Positions 44,168-53,735 of a DNA stretch of 64,000 nucleotides are shown here, piece after piece. The notes beneath the pieces were generated by a model that did no database searches, had not been told where the DNA came from, and saw only the letters and a list, made by a program, of their open reading frames with translations. Both the position numbers and the translations under genes were made by a program. Positions within the stretch are counted from its first letter, which is position 1; every line of letters starts with the position of its first letter. This DNA comes from Firmicutes bacterium CAG:24053_14. GTDB taxonomy: Bacteria; Bacillota; Clostridia; Oscillospirales; Oscillospiraceae. The stretch lies in NCBI GenBank assembly GCA_001916715.1, contig MNSZ01000063.1, forward strand, positions 1 through 64,000, written 5' to 3'.

Positions 44168-46048
44168 ATGACACGCATTAACATTCTTCCGCCGCTGGTG
44201 GCCGATATGATCGCCGCCGGCGAGGTTGTCGAGCGTCCGGCGTCGGTGATAAAGGAGCTTATGGAAAACTCCTTCGACGCGGGCGCATCCAAGGTGACGG
44301 TCGAGTTCAAAAGCGGCGGCGCGACATACATAAAAATAAGCGACGACGGCTGCGGCATGAGCCCCGAGGACGCGGGCATCGCCTTCACCCGGCACGCAAC
44401 GAGCAAGCTGCATGACGAAAAGGGTCTTGAAGCCATCGGAACGATGGGCTTTCGCGGCGAGGCGCTTGCGGCGATCGCGGCGGTCAGCCGCATTGAGCTT
44501 ATAACGCGCGAAAAGGGCGCGGCCGAGGGCGTGCGCGTCGTCGTTCAGGCAGGCGATATCATCGACATGTCGCCCATCGGCTGCCCGGAGGGCACGAGCA
44601 TCACCGTGCGCGATATCTTCCACAACACCCCGGCGCGGCTGAAGTTTCTCAAATCCGACCGCTCGGAGGCCTCGGCCTGCATTTCGGCCGCGCTGCACTG
44701 CGCCCTCGGCAGACCCGAGGTATCGGTGCGCCTAAAGCGCGACGGCGAGGAGGTTTTCTTCACCCCCGGCGACGGGCGCGAGGAATCGGCGGTGTACGCG
44801 CTTCTCGGGCGCGAGACCGCGCGCGGCATGCTGCCGGTTTCCGGCAAGGGCGAGAGCATGGCCGTCACGGGCTTCACCTCGTCCCCGGCCTTCGGCCGCG
44901 GCAACCGCGCAAACCAGCACTTTTACTGCAACGGCAGGTATATAAAGTCCGTGCTGCTGCAATCGGCGGTCGAGCAGGCGTACAAAAACACGCTCCTGAC
45001 CGGAAAATTTCCCTCCTGCGTTTTGTATCTGGAACTTTCGCGCGGCGCGGTGGACGTGAACGTCCACCCGGCAAAGACCGAGGTCAAATTCTCCGAAGAA
45101 AAGAAGGTTTTCGACCTTGTTTACCAGACCGTGCGCGCCTGTCTCGAGGCCGGGGAAAAGCCGATCGAGATCACGCTCTCAGAGGGCACGCGGCGCACCG
45201 TTTCCGCTCCGAAGCCGGAGTTTTTCCGCAGCATGAGCGCCGAGGAATACCGCGCCAAGGCCGCGGCGAGCGCGCCTGCAAAGCCCGTTTCTTCCGCACC
45301 GGTGTCTGCGCCGAGGCGCGAGGAAAGACCCGTTTTCCGCGCTCCGGCGGCGTACCCGGCTCCCGAGCCGCCGCAAAAAGACCCGGTCTTGCCGAAAATC
45401 GACAAAAACCCCCTTTTTTCTCCCGCTCCCGAGCGAAAAAATGTTGAAAAATCAGTTGAAAATGTTGAAAAAATCAGCGCTCCGGCCTGCCGCGTGATCG
45501 GCGAGGCGCTGGATACCTATATCCTTGCGGAGATCGGCGACGAGCTTATGCTCATCGACAAGCACGCGGCGCACGAGCGCATGATATTCGACCGCCTCAA
45601 GGCGCAGAGCAGGCAGATAATGAGCCAGACGCTGCTTGCGCCGGTCATCATCCGGCCGACGGCCGAGGACGCGGAGATCATCGAGAAAAACGCCGCGCTT
45701 TTGGACGAGATGGGCTTTGAGGTCGAGCCGTTCGGCGAGGAGAGCTTTGCCGTGCGCTCGGTACCGGACGACGTTGACGTTTCCGAGGCCGCATCCGCGC
45801 TTGAGGAGATATGCCAAAGGCTGCGCGAGGGCGGCGAGGTCTCGGCCGAGAGCGCGCGCGACGAGATACTGCACACCGTCGCCTGCAAGGCGGCGATAAA
45901 GGCCGGACGGCGGCACGATATCGCCGAGCTTGAGCGCATCGCCTGCGCCGTCGCCTCGGGCGAGGTCAAATACTGCCCCCACGGCAGACCCGTTTCCGCG
46001 CGCCTGAGCAAAAAGCAGCTCGATAAATTCTTCAGCAGGATCGTTTGA
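44168..46048 (+). CDS. mutL: DNA mismatch repair protein MutL
   Basis: 626 residues. GHKL motifs are clear: ELMENSFDAGA, DDGCGM, TRHATSKL and GFRGEALAAI. A Pro/Ala-rich linker (about 355-430) leads to the dimerisation domain with endonuclease-type motifs (DKHAAHERMIFD, ACKAAIKAGR, CPHGRP). It couples MutS recognition to strand cutting. MiaA follows after one base. Confidence 0.96.
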   Translation: MTRINILPPLVADMIAAGEVVERPASVIKELMENSFDAGASKVTVEFKSGGATYIKISDDGCGMSPEDAGIAFTRHATSKLHDEKGLEAIGTMGFRGEALAAIAAVSRIELITREKGAAEGVRVVVQAGDIIDMSPIGCPEGTSITVRDIFHNTPARLKFLKSDRSEASACISAALHCALGRPEVSVRLKRDGEEVFFTPGDGREESAVYALLGRETARGMLPVSGKGESMAVTGFTSSPAFGRGNRANQHFYCNGRYIKSVLLQSAVEQAYKNTLLTGKFPSCVLYLELSRGAVDVNVHPAKTEVKFSEEKKVFDLVYQTVRACLEAGEKPIEITLSEGTRRTVSAPKPEFFRSMSAEEYRAKAAASAPAKPVSSAPVSAPRREERPVFRAPAAYPAPEPPQKDPVLPKIDKNPLFSPAPERKNVEKSVENVEKISAPACRVIGEALDTYILAEIGDELMLIDKHAAHERMIFDRLKAQSRQIMSQTLLAPVIIRPTAEDAEIIEKNAALLDEMGFEVEPFGEESFAVRSVPDDVDVSEAASALEEICQRLREGGEVSAESARDEILHTVACKAAIKAGRRHDIAELERIACAVASGEVKYCPHGRPVSARLSKKQLDKFFSRIV

Positions 46049-46049
46049 T

Positions 46050-46991
46050 ATGGCAGATAAGATCGTTGTTATAACAGGCCCGACGGCAACGGGCAAAACG
46101 CGCCTTTCCGTTGAGCTTGCAAAAAAGTTCGGCGGCGAGATAGTCTCGGCCGACTCCATGCAGATATACCGTGGTATGGACATTGGTACGGCCAAGGTAA
46201 CGCATACCGAGATGCAGGGTGTTACGCATCACATGATAGACATTGTTGACCCTACCGAGGTCTATTCCGTATCGCGCTATGTTGAGGATGCCAATAAAGC
46301 AGTGCAGGATATATTGGCACGCGGCAAGCTGCCGATAATTGCAGGCGGCACGAATCTGTACATTGATTCGCTCATCTCGGGGCTTGACTTTGCCGAAAGG
46401 GCGGAGGATAATGCTCTGCGCGAAAGGCTCAATGCGCAGTATGACGAGCTTGGCGGCGAGGCGATGATAGAGACTCTGCGCGGCTTTGACCCGGAGCGCG
46501 CGGCAAAGCTCCATCCGGCCGACAAGCGCCGCATCGTGCGCGCGATCGAGATATACACTCTCACCGGCGAGACGATCACCGAGCACGACGAGAAAACCGG
46601 AAAGCGCCCGAAAAAGTACGACGCGGTGAAGATAGCCCTGAGCTTTGCCGACCGCGGTATGCTGTACGACAGGATAAACGGACGCGTCGATAAAATGGTA
46701 GCCGACGGGCTTTTCGATGAGGTAAAAGGGCTTCTTGATTCCGGCCTTTCGCCCGATTGTACTGCCATGCAGGCGATAGGCTACAAGGAACCGGCGGCGT
46801 ACTTTGCCGGCGAAATTACAAAGGACGAGGCGACGGAGCTTATAAAGCTCTCCTCGCGCCGATACGCAAAGCGGCAGCTCACGTGGCTGCGGCGCGACGA
46901 AACGGTCAAATGGTACGAATGGCCGTCCTCGCCCGATTTTAATGAAGCGCGACGGTTTTCGACCGAATATTTGCACTCGTGTGGTTTATGA
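46050..46991 (+). CDS. miaA: tRNA dimethylallyltransferase
   Basis: 313 residues. The P-loop ITGPTATGKTRLSVEL, DSMQIYRGMDIGTAK and ITEHDEKTGKRPKKYD are family marks. It adds the dimethylallyl group to A37 of tRNAs reading UNN codons. The mutL-miaA-hfq order is common in bacteria. Confidence 0.96.
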   Translation: MADKIVVITGPTATGKTRLSVELAKKFGGEIVSADSMQIYRGMDIGTAKVTHTEMQGVTHHMIDIVDPTEVYSVSRYVEDANKAVQDILARGKLPIIAGGTNLYIDSLISGLDFAERAEDNALRERLNAQYDELGGEAMIETLRGFDPERAAKLHPADKRRIVRAIEIYTLTGETITEHDEKTGKRPKKYDAVKIALSFADRGMLYDRINGRVDKMVADGLFDEVKGLLDSGLSPDCTAMQAIGYKEPAAYFAGEITKDEATELIKLSSRRYAKRQLTWLRRDETVKWYEWPSSPDFNEARRFSTEYLHSCGL

Positions 46992-47039
46992 TGCTCTTGT
47001 CCCGGCACGGGATAATCTACATAAACAGGAGCACGAAAG

Positions 47040-47267
47040 ATGCAAAAGACACAGAATCTTCAGGACGCATTCCTCAATCAGCTTCGCCGCGAGAAGGTAA
47101 GTCTCACGGTGTTTCTCGTAAACGGATTTCAGATGCACGGCGTTATCCGCGCCTACGACGGCTTCACGGTCGTGCTCGATTCCGACGGCAGGCAGCAGCT
47201 TATTTATAAGCACGCGATATCGACGATAATTCCGCCCAAGCCCGTCGAGCTGAGCCGCGAGGAGTGA
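47040..47267 (+). CDS. hfq: RNA chaperone Hfq
   Basis: 75 residues. The Sm1 motif ([20 protein letters not shown]) and the Sm2 motif (YKHAIST) are both present. AGGAG lies 9 bases before the ATG. It forms hexamers that bind small RNAs and mRNA. It overlaps the next gene by four bases. Confidence 0.95.
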   Translation: MQKTQNLQDAFLNQLRREKVSLTVFLVNGFQMHGVIRAYDGFTVVLDSDGRQQLIYKHAISTIIPPKPVELSREE

Positions 47268-48112
47268 AAACGGGCGCATCGTACCTGCGATACGCGGCGG
47301 CTGCGGTATTCCTCGCCGCTGCCGCGTGGACGCTGGCATTCTTCATCGGCCGCGAGCAGTCGCCGGAAACGGTGAGGGCAGAACGGGCCGAGGTCAGGAT
47401 AAGCATCGTTGCCGAAGGTACAGTCTGGCGGAGAGAAACCGTTCTCGTCTGTGACGATGCCGGCGCGTATCTTGCGCACAAGCCGGGCGACAGAGTCTCC
47501 GGCGGAAGCGTCATAGCCGTCGAGAATAGCGTGCTCGACGATTACCTGACGCACCTTGAATTATCCGGCGGCGCGCAGCCCGACAAGGGCGAAATGCGCG
47601 GCCTTACATATGCGCCCGAGGCCGGGATATTCAGCACCTTTGTTGACGGTCTGGAGGCATGCTCACTTGAGGAGGTAAGCTCGGCCGAGCCGTTTATTCC
47701 GCAGGGCGCGGTGGGCAAAATAGTCTCGGGCGGCTGGTATTTCATCGCCGAAACGCCGGAGACCGATAAGCTTCGCCGGGGCATGAGCGTAACGGTCTCG
47801 CTCCCGGACGAGGTGAGCGCGACAGTCATTTCCGCAGAAAACGGAAAGGCGGTGCTCCGCTGCCGCGACGGGCTTGAGGACGTTGTCAACACGCGCCGCG
47901 CCGCATTCCGCATAACGGTTTCCGAGGCGCAGGGGATAAAGATCCCCGACAAGGCTCTGCACCGCGACGGAGACGGAGCGTTTGTGTATGTTCTGCGCGC
48001 CGGCATCGCCGAGCGCTGCAAGGCCGATATCCTGCACACCGGCGACGGATACGTTCTTGTCCGCGAGGGCGAGATACGCGAAGGCATGCAGATAATTATA
48101 GACAGTTATTAG
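47264..48112 (+). CDS. HlyD-like membrane-anchored protein
   Basis: 282 residues from a GTG in the GTGA overlap with the hfq stop. One N-terminal membrane helix (about 8-27) is followed by beta-rich segments typical of HlyD-type adaptor proteins ([37 protein letters not shown]). In Clostridia a gene of this kind often precedes ylmE-sepF-divIVA. No partner exporter is nearby, so a role in division or envelope assembly is as likely as efflux. Confidence 0.7.
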   Translation: MKTGASYLRYAAAAVFLAAAAWTLAFFIGREQSPETVRAERAEVRISIVAEGTVWRRETVLVCDDAGAYLAHKPGDRVSGGSVIAVENSVLDDYLTHLELSGGAQPDKGEMRGLTYAPEAGIFSTFVDGLEACSLEEVSSAEPFIPQGAVGKIVSGGWYFIAETPETDKLRRGMSVTVSLPDEVSATVISAENGKAVLRCRDGLEDVVNTRRAAFRITVSEAQGIKIPDKALHRDGDGAFVYVLRAGIAERCKADILHTGDGYVLVREGEIREGMQIIIDSY

Positions 48113-48139
48113 ACAGTTAAAAATTAAGATAAAGCTGGG

Positions 48140-48841
48140 ATGAAAATGAGCAGTATTGCAGAAAACGTAAAAAGCATAAAGCAGCGCGTTGCCGAGGCCG
48201 CCGTCAGAAGCGGCAGAGCGCCGGAGGATGTGCGCCTTTGCGCGGCAACGAAGATGAACGACGCTTCCCGCGTGCGCGAGGCGATAGCCGCCGGGGTAGA
48301 TATCTGCGGCGAGAACCGCGTGCAGGAGCTGAGCGAGAAATTCGAGCAGGGCGCGTACGAGGGCTGTCCGCTGCATTTCATCGGACATTTGCAGAAAAAT
48401 AAGGTAAAATACCTTGTGGGCAAGGTACAGCTTATCGAGTCGGTCGATTGCCTCGAGCTTCTCGAGACGATTGATAAGCGCGCAAAGTCGATGGGACTTG
48501 TGCAGGATGTGCTGCTGGAGGTGAACATCGGCGGCGAGGTAGCAAAAAGCGGCTTTGCGCCCGGTGAGCTTGCCGGGTGCCTGCCTCAGATGGGGCAATT
48601 TTCCTCGATTCGGGTGCGCGGATTGATGGCGATACCCCCGATTTGCGAAAAAACGGAAGAAATTCGCCCATATTTTCGCGCAATGAAGCAGCTTTTTGTT
48701 GACAATGGAGCAAAAAAATACGATAATGTCTCTATGGACTTTTTGTCCATGGGCATGAGCGCGGATTTTGAGACCGCGATAGAGGAAGGCGCGAACATAG
48801 TCCGCGTAGGCACCGGCATCTTCGGGGCCAGACATTACTAA
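48140..48841 (+). CDS. YggS/YlmE-family PLP-binding protein
   Basis: 233 residues of the PLP homeostasis family. The PLP lysine is Lys38 in CAATKMN, with FIGHLQKNK, and SMGMSADFETAIEEG near the end. It holds PLP and buffers vitamin B6 pools. The ATG at 48146 is an alternative start. It begins the ylmE-sepF-divIVA group. Confidence 0.92.
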   Translation: MKMSSIAENVKSIKQRVAEAAVRSGRAPEDVRLCAATKMNDASRVREAIAAGVDICGENRVQELSEKFEQGAYEGCPLHFIGHLQKNKVKYLVGKVQLIESVDCLELLETIDKRAKSMGLVQDVLLEVNIGGEVAKSGFAPGELAGCLPQMGQFSSIRVRGLMAIPPICEKTEEIRPYFRAMKQLFVDNGAKKYDNVSMDFLSMGMSADFETAIEEGANIVRVGTGIFGARHY

Positions 48842-48860
48842 GCGCAAAGGAGGATGTGCA

Positions 48861-49346
48861 ATGGCATGGTTAGATAACATTCGCAACGCTATGCACCCTT
48901 ACGACGATGATTATATAGAAAACGAAGAGCGCGCCGCCGAGGATGAGTTTTCCCGGCAGGAGGACGATATCCCGGCAGACGAAAGCTTTGAGGATAAGCA
49001 GCCGCGCCCCGTGTTTTCGCGGCGCGAGCCGAAGCAGCAGCCGAGCTACAGTGCTCCGGCGCAGGAAAAGCAGAAGATGAAGCTCAAGTTCGTGCATCCC
49101 GAGCAGTTCGATGAGGCCGCCGAAATTGCCGACAGTCTCCGCGCACATCAGGCGGTGCTCATGAATCTTGAGGCGACCGAGACGGACACGGCGCGCAGAT
49201 TGCTCGACTTTTTGTCCGGCGCAGCCTATGCTCTGGGCGGCAGGGTCATGCGCGTTTCCGCGCAGGCGTATATAATCGCGCCGACCAATGTCGATCTCGT
49301 CGGCGATGCGGTCGCCGATTTTGAAAGCGCAGGGCTTTACTTTTAA
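48861..49346 (+). CDS. sepF: cell division protein SepF
   Basis: 161 residues. An N-terminal amphipathic segment (MAWLDNIRNAM) would touch the membrane, an acidic and Gln-rich linker follows, and the C-terminal SepF domain has HPEQFDEAAEIADSLR and RRLLDFLSGAAYALGG. It anchors and aligns FtsZ filaments. AAAGGAGG precedes the ATG. Confidence 0.94.
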   Translation: MAWLDNIRNAMHPYDDDYIENEERAAEDEFSRQEDDIPADESFEDKQPRPVFSRREPKQQPSYSAPAQEKQKMKLKFVHPEQFDEAAEIADSLRAHQAVLMNLEATETDTARRLLDFLSGAAYALGGRVMRVSAQAYIIAPTNVDLVGDAVADFESAGLYF

Positions 49347-49374
49347 ACAAGTACTGAAAGGTGGATTTTAAGAT

Positions 49375-49956
49375 ATGACTACTCCTCAGGAGATCCGTGA
49401 AAAAAGCTTTGACAAGGCCAGAAGTATGTTCGGCGGTTACGATATGGCGACCATCGACGAATATCTCGAGGAACTTGCAAACGACTTTGAAGCACTGCAG
49501 AAGGAGAATGTTGTCCTCAAGAGCAAGATGAAGGTCCTTGTTGACAAGATCGAAGAATACCGCACCAACGAAAGTGCCCTCAATCAGGCAATTCTCTCGG
49601 CGCAGAAGCTCAGCGTTCAGATCGAAAACGACGCAAGAACGCGCAGCGCGAACATCGTCGCGGAGGCCGAGGCCAAGGCCGCGGCACTGCTGGGCAATAT
49701 CGACGACAGGATCGCCCAGGAGGAATCCCGTCTTCAGGCTGCCAAGCTCAGCTCGGCAAAATTCTTCGACAGCGCCCGTGAGCTGTGCCAGAAGCAGCTT
49801 CAGACGCTCGATACCATCATGAAGGCCGCAAACCCCGAAGCGCTCAAGACCGAGGCCATACGAATACCGAAGGAGCAGCCCGCTCCCGTTTCCGAACCCA
49901 CTCCCGCGGATTCCGGCAACACTCAGGTATTCAACTTTATAAAAGACGAGATCTGA
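49375..49956 (+). CDS. divIVA: DivIVA-family cell division protein
   Basis: 193 residues. The membrane-curvature-binding start (MTTPQEIREKSFDKARSMFG, GGYDMATIDEYLEEL) is followed by a long coiled coil (about 40-150). It marks poles and septa. It ends the ylmE-sepF-divIVA group. Confidence 0.92.
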   Translation: MTTPQEIREKSFDKARSMFGGYDMATIDEYLEELANDFEALQKENVVLKSKMKVLVDKIEEYRTNESALNQAILSAQKLSVQIENDARTRSANIVAEAEAKAAALLGNIDDRIAQEESRLQAAKLSSAKFFDSARELCQKQLQTLDTIMKAANPEALKTEAIRIPKEQPAPVSEPTPADSGNTQVFNFIKDEI

Positions 49957-50002
49957 GTTTTTGCCGAAGCAGACGCTTCGGCTATCGGTATTTGGTGAGT
50001 TA

Positions 50003-50035
50003 AAGGCGTGCGGAAACAACTGCGCGCCTTTTTTT
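50003..50035 (+). terminator. terminator after divIVA
   Basis: AGGCGTGCGG pairs with CTGCGCGCCT around a 7-base loop and runs into TTTTTTT. Confidence 0.85.
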
Positions 50036-50059
50036 GTTTTTCCGCAGGAAAAACAAAAA

Positions 50060-50350
50060 AATTAATAGTGAATAATGAACGATGAATAATTTAGGTATTC
50101 GCCCGGAGGGCGAATGAAATTTAAATCCGTGCGCTTGCGCACATTGGCTATCAGCTAACTGCTATCAGCTGTCAGCTTGCGGCGAAGCCGCCCGGTTTCC
50201 ACCGTTGTTTCGACACCGGGATACCGCAAATTAAGTATAGGTAGGTGCAGTAATGCGCCAAAGAAACACCAAAAACTCGGTTTAGTCGGAATATCCGACA
50301 CCGGGATACCAATATAAACGTATAGGTACAGACTAAATTCGTAACTAAAA
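50060..50350. repeat. decayed intergenic repeats upstream of ileS
   Basis: Two unit ends can be seen (near 50195-50265 and 50290-50350), both worn: CGGGATACCGC, GTATAGGTAGGTGC, and TAACTAAAAA. The GCTATCAGC-type palindromes at 50145-50180 belong to the same mosaic. No T-box leader, common before ileS in Firmicutes, is present. Confidence 0.7.
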
Positions 50351-50365
50351 ATGGAGGATAAATTT

Positions 50366-53164
50366 ATGGCACAGAAGTATGACGCAACACTCAATCTCCC
50401 CAAGACCGAGTTCCCGATGCGTGCGGGTCTGCCCAAGCGCGAGCCGGAGATGCTCAAGCACTGGGAGGAGATGGACATCTACAACGAGATGCTTAAAAAG
50501 AACGAGGGCAAGCCCCTGTTCAACCTTCACGACGGCCCTCCGTTCTCCAACGGTGCTCTGCACATGGGTCACGCGCTGAACAAATCCATCAAAGACTTCA
50601 TCACGCGCACCTACGCAATGCGCGGCTACTATACGCCGTACATCCCCGGCTGGGATAACCACGGCATGCCCATCGAGTCTGCCATCATCAAGGAGCAGAA
50701 GCTCAACCACAAGGCAATGAGCATCGCCGACTTCCGCTCGGCCTGCCACGCCTACGCCGACCACTACATCGACGTGCAGCGCGAGGGCTTCAAGCGCATG
50801 GGCGTCATCGGCGACTGGGAGCACCCGTACAAGACCATGGATCCCGGCTTCGAGGCCATGGAAACGCGCGTGTTCGGCAAGATGTATAAAAACGGCCACA
50901 TCTACAAGGGTCTCAAGCCCGTTTACTGGTGCGCCCACGACGAGACCGCACTGGCCGAGGCCGAGATCGAATACAAGGACGATCCCTGCACGACCGTGTA
51001 TGTCAAGTTCCCCATGCACGACGATCTTGGCAAGCTCGGCAATATCGACAAATCCAAGCTCTTCTTCGTCATCTGGACGACGACTATCTGGACTCTGCCC
51101 GGCAACCTTGCGATCGCACTGCACCCGTCGGAGAGCTACGTCATCGTAAAGGCTCCCAACGGCGAGATGTACATCATGGCCGAGGCTCTGACCAAGAAGG
51201 TCATGGGTCTGGGCGGCTTCGAGGACTATGAGATCATCGACCGCCACGAGGGCGCGTTCTTCGAGAACATGCTCGCAGACCACCCCTTCCTGCCCAAGAC
51301 CAGCCGCCTTGTTCTGGCCGACTACGTCACCATGGACTCCGGCACCGGCTGCGTCCACACCGCTCCCGGCTTCGGCGCGGATGACTACGTCACCTGCAAG
51401 CGCTACGGCATGGACATGGTCGTTCCCGTTGACGATCAGGGCAAGCACACCGAATATGCCGGCAAGTACGCCGGAATGGGCACCGACGAAAGTAACCCCG
51501 TCATCCTCAAAGACATGAAGGAAAGCGGCATGCTCTTCGCGTCCGAGGAAATCATCCACAGCTATCCGCACTGCTGGAGATGCAAGCACCCGATCATCTT
51601 CCGCGCAACTCCGCAGTGGTTCTGCTCGGTCGATTCTTTCAAGGACGAAGCCACCGGCGCATGCGAGGACGTGCGCTGGGTCCCGGCATGGGGCAAGGAC
51701 AGAATGAGAAGCATGATCCTTGAGCGCACCGACTGGTGCATCTCGCGCCAGCGCCGCTGGGGTCTGCCCATCCCCGTTTTCTACTGCGACGACTGCTCAA
51801 AGCCCGTCTGCACCGACGAGAGCATCGAGTCCGTCGCCAAGATCTATGAAACCGAAGGCTCGAACGCATGGTTCGAGCGCGAAGCGGCCGAGCTTCTGCC
51901 CGAGGGCTTCACCTGCCCCCACTGCGGCGGCAAGCACTTCACCAAAGAGACCGACACCCTCGACGGCTGGTTCGACTCCGGCTCGACCCATTACGCCGCT
52001 ATGGAGCGCGATCAGGGCTTCTGGCCTGCAACGATGTACATCGAGGGTCTTGACCAGTATCGCGGCTGGTTCCAGTCCTCGCTGCTGGTAGCAGTCGGCG
52101 CACTCGGCCGCGGCGCACCGTTCAAAGAATGCGTCACCCACGGCTGGACGGTCGACGGCGAAGGCAGAGCAATGCACAAGTCCCTCGGCAACGGCATGGA
52201 TCCGGCCGAGATCTTCAACAAATACGGCGCCGACCTCCTGCGCCTGTGGGCAGGCTCGTCGGATTACCACGTTGATGTCCGCTGCTCGGACGAGATCTTC
52301 AAGCAGCTCAGCCAGAATTACCTCAAGTTCCGCAACACTGCGCGCTACTGCCTCGGCAACCTCGACGGCTTCGACGCAAACGACCTTGTTAAGCCCGAGG
52401 ATATGCTCGAGCTGGATAAGTGGGCGCTGACCCGCCTCAACAAGCTCATCGAGAAGGCCTTCGCCGCATACGACGAGTACGAGTTCCACGTCGTTTCCCA
52501 CCTCATCAACGACTTCTGCGTCGTCGAGCTTTCAAACTTCTACCTCGATATCATCAAGGACAGACTCTATTGCTCCGGCAAGAACAGCCTCGAGCGCCGC
52601 AGCGCCCAGACCGCGCTGTTCCTGATCCTCGACACCCTGACCAAGATGTTCGCGCCCATCCTCGCATTCACCTGCGATGAGATCTGGCTGTCAATGCCCC
52701 ACCGCAGCTCAGACGATGCGCGCAACGTCGTGCTCAACGAGATGAACAAGCCCTTTGCCGAGTACGCGCTCGACGATGCCGAGATGGCAAAGTGGGATGC
52801 GCTGATCTCCGTCAGAAACGACGTCAACGGCGTCCTCGAAAAGGCGCGCGCGGATAAGCGCATCGGCAAGCCCCTCGAGGCTTCCGTCACCCTGCGCGCT
52901 TCAGGCGAGAGCAAGGCAGTGCTCGATAAGATCTCCGATATGGATCTTAAGGAGCTGCTGATCGTCTCCGAGTGCCTGATCGCAGAGGACGATGCCGCCG
53001 ACGCAGACGCCGTCACCGCCGCCGGCTCGTACAATCCGGGTCTGACCGTCTCCGTCAAGGAGGCCGAAGGCACCAAGTGCCCGCGCTGCTGGATGCACTC
53101 CAAGGACGCCGACCCCGAAACCGGACTCTGCCCCCGCTGCAAAGGAGTTTTAGAGGCGAATTGA
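50366..53164 (+). CDS. ileS: isoleucyl-tRNA synthetase
   Basis: 932 residues from the ATG at 50366 (GGAGG upstream; the ATG at 50351 lies ahead of that site). HMGH is at about 66-69, the KMSKS motif has the variant MHKSLGN at about 602-608, and a C-terminal zinc knuckle has CPRCWMH and CPRC. It charges tRNA-Ile and edits valine. The last residues, LEAN and the TGA stop, are encoded by the end of the adjacent repeat (53148-53164). Confidence 0.97.
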   Translation: MAQKYDATLNLPKTEFPMRAGLPKREPEMLKHWEEMDIYNEMLKKNEGKPLFNLHDGPPFSNGALHMGHALNKSIKDFITRTYAMRGYYTPYIPGWDNHGMPIESAIIKEQKLNHKAMSIADFRSACHAYADHYIDVQREGFKRMGVIGDWEHPYKTMDPGFEAMETRVFGKMYKNGHIYKGLKPVYWCAHDETALAEAEIEYKDDPCTTVYVKFPMHDDLGKLGNIDKSKLFFVIWTTTIWTLPGNLAIALHPSESYVIVKAPNGEMYIMAEALTKKVMGLGGFEDYEIIDRHEGAFFENMLADHPFLPKTSRLVLADYVTMDSGTGCVHTAPGFGADDYVTCKRYGMDMVVPVDDQGKHTEYAGKYAGMGTDESNPVILKDMKESGMLFASEEIIHSYPHCWRCKHPIIFRATPQWFCSVDSFKDEATGACEDVRWVPAWGKDRMRSMILERTDWCISRQRRWGLPIPVFYCDDCSKPVCTDESIESVAKIYETEGSNAWFEREAAELLPEGFTCPHCGGKHFTKETDTLDGWFDSGSTHYAAMERDQGFWPATMYIEGLDQYRGWFQSSLLVAVGALGRGAPFKECVTHGWTVDGEGRAMHKSLGNGMDPAEIFNKYGADLLRLWAGSSDYHVDVRCSDEIFKQLSQNYLKFRNTARYCLGNLDGFDANDLVKPEDMLELDKWALTRLNKLIEKAFAAYDEYEFHVVSHLINDFCVVELSNFYLDIIKDRLYCSGKNSLERRSAQTALFLILDTLTKMFAPILAFTCDEIWLSMPHRSSDDARNVVLNEMNKPFAEYALDDAEMAKWDALISVRNDVNGVLEKARADKRIGKPLEASVTLRASGESKAVLDKISDMDLKELLIVSECLIAEDDAADADAVTAAGSYNPGLTVSVKEAEGTKCPRCWMHSKDADPETGLCPRCKGVLEAN

Positions 53165-53735
53165 GGCTGCTACGGATACGCATATTGCGGTATCCCGGTG
53201 TCGAGGTTGCGGTGGAAACCGTGGTTGCCTCGCGTAACGCAAGTGCGGCGCTGAACTTTCCGGTCGCCCGGTGTCGAGGTTGCGGAGGAAATCGTGGCTG
53301 CCTCGCGTAACGCAAGTGCGGTAATAAATTCCGCGCGCCCGATTCAAAACCTCAGCAAAAACAATAACTGCATCGTACTACAACAAAGTACGATGCAGTT
53401 TTTTTAGTGGCGCATTGGGGCACCTACCAATACATATATCTCTGGTGTCCCGGTTCGGGACAATGGTGGAAACCGTAGCTGCTACGCAACCCGGTAGTGC
53501 GGTGCTAAGTTTTGCACAGCCCCCCATTGGCTCCCCTGTCAAGGGGAGCAGGCAGCTTTGCTGCCGAGGGGTTGACAGCTATTAACTAACAGCTATTAGC
53601 TCTCCGCTGCGGCCAACAGCCGCTCGTAGGGAACAGGCTTGCCTGTTCCGCTGTGATGGTTTTGCCTGAACTCTCCGGTCGGGATGCTGCAACTACCGTA
53701 TCGGTAGCAGCGTCAATTCGCCACTACAAAAACGC
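53148..53735. repeat. 0.59-kb mosaic block between ileS and a 4Fe-4S gene
   Basis: Convergent gene ends flank it and both run into it. It holds two similar inner units (53160-53320, each with GCCTCGCGTAACGCAAG), a hairpin GCATCGTACT/AGTACGATGC before TTTTTT (53371-53405, probably a terminator), a further full unit from 53402, the CCCCTTGACAGG-type hairpin in reverse, and a CCTGTTCC palindrome. Confidence 0.85.

Noticed and set aside
50366..53164. Loss of the KMSKS motif in IleS
   Set aside because: The motif reads MHKSLGN, a variant that is common in clostridial isoleucyl-tRNA synthetases, and the spacing is normal.
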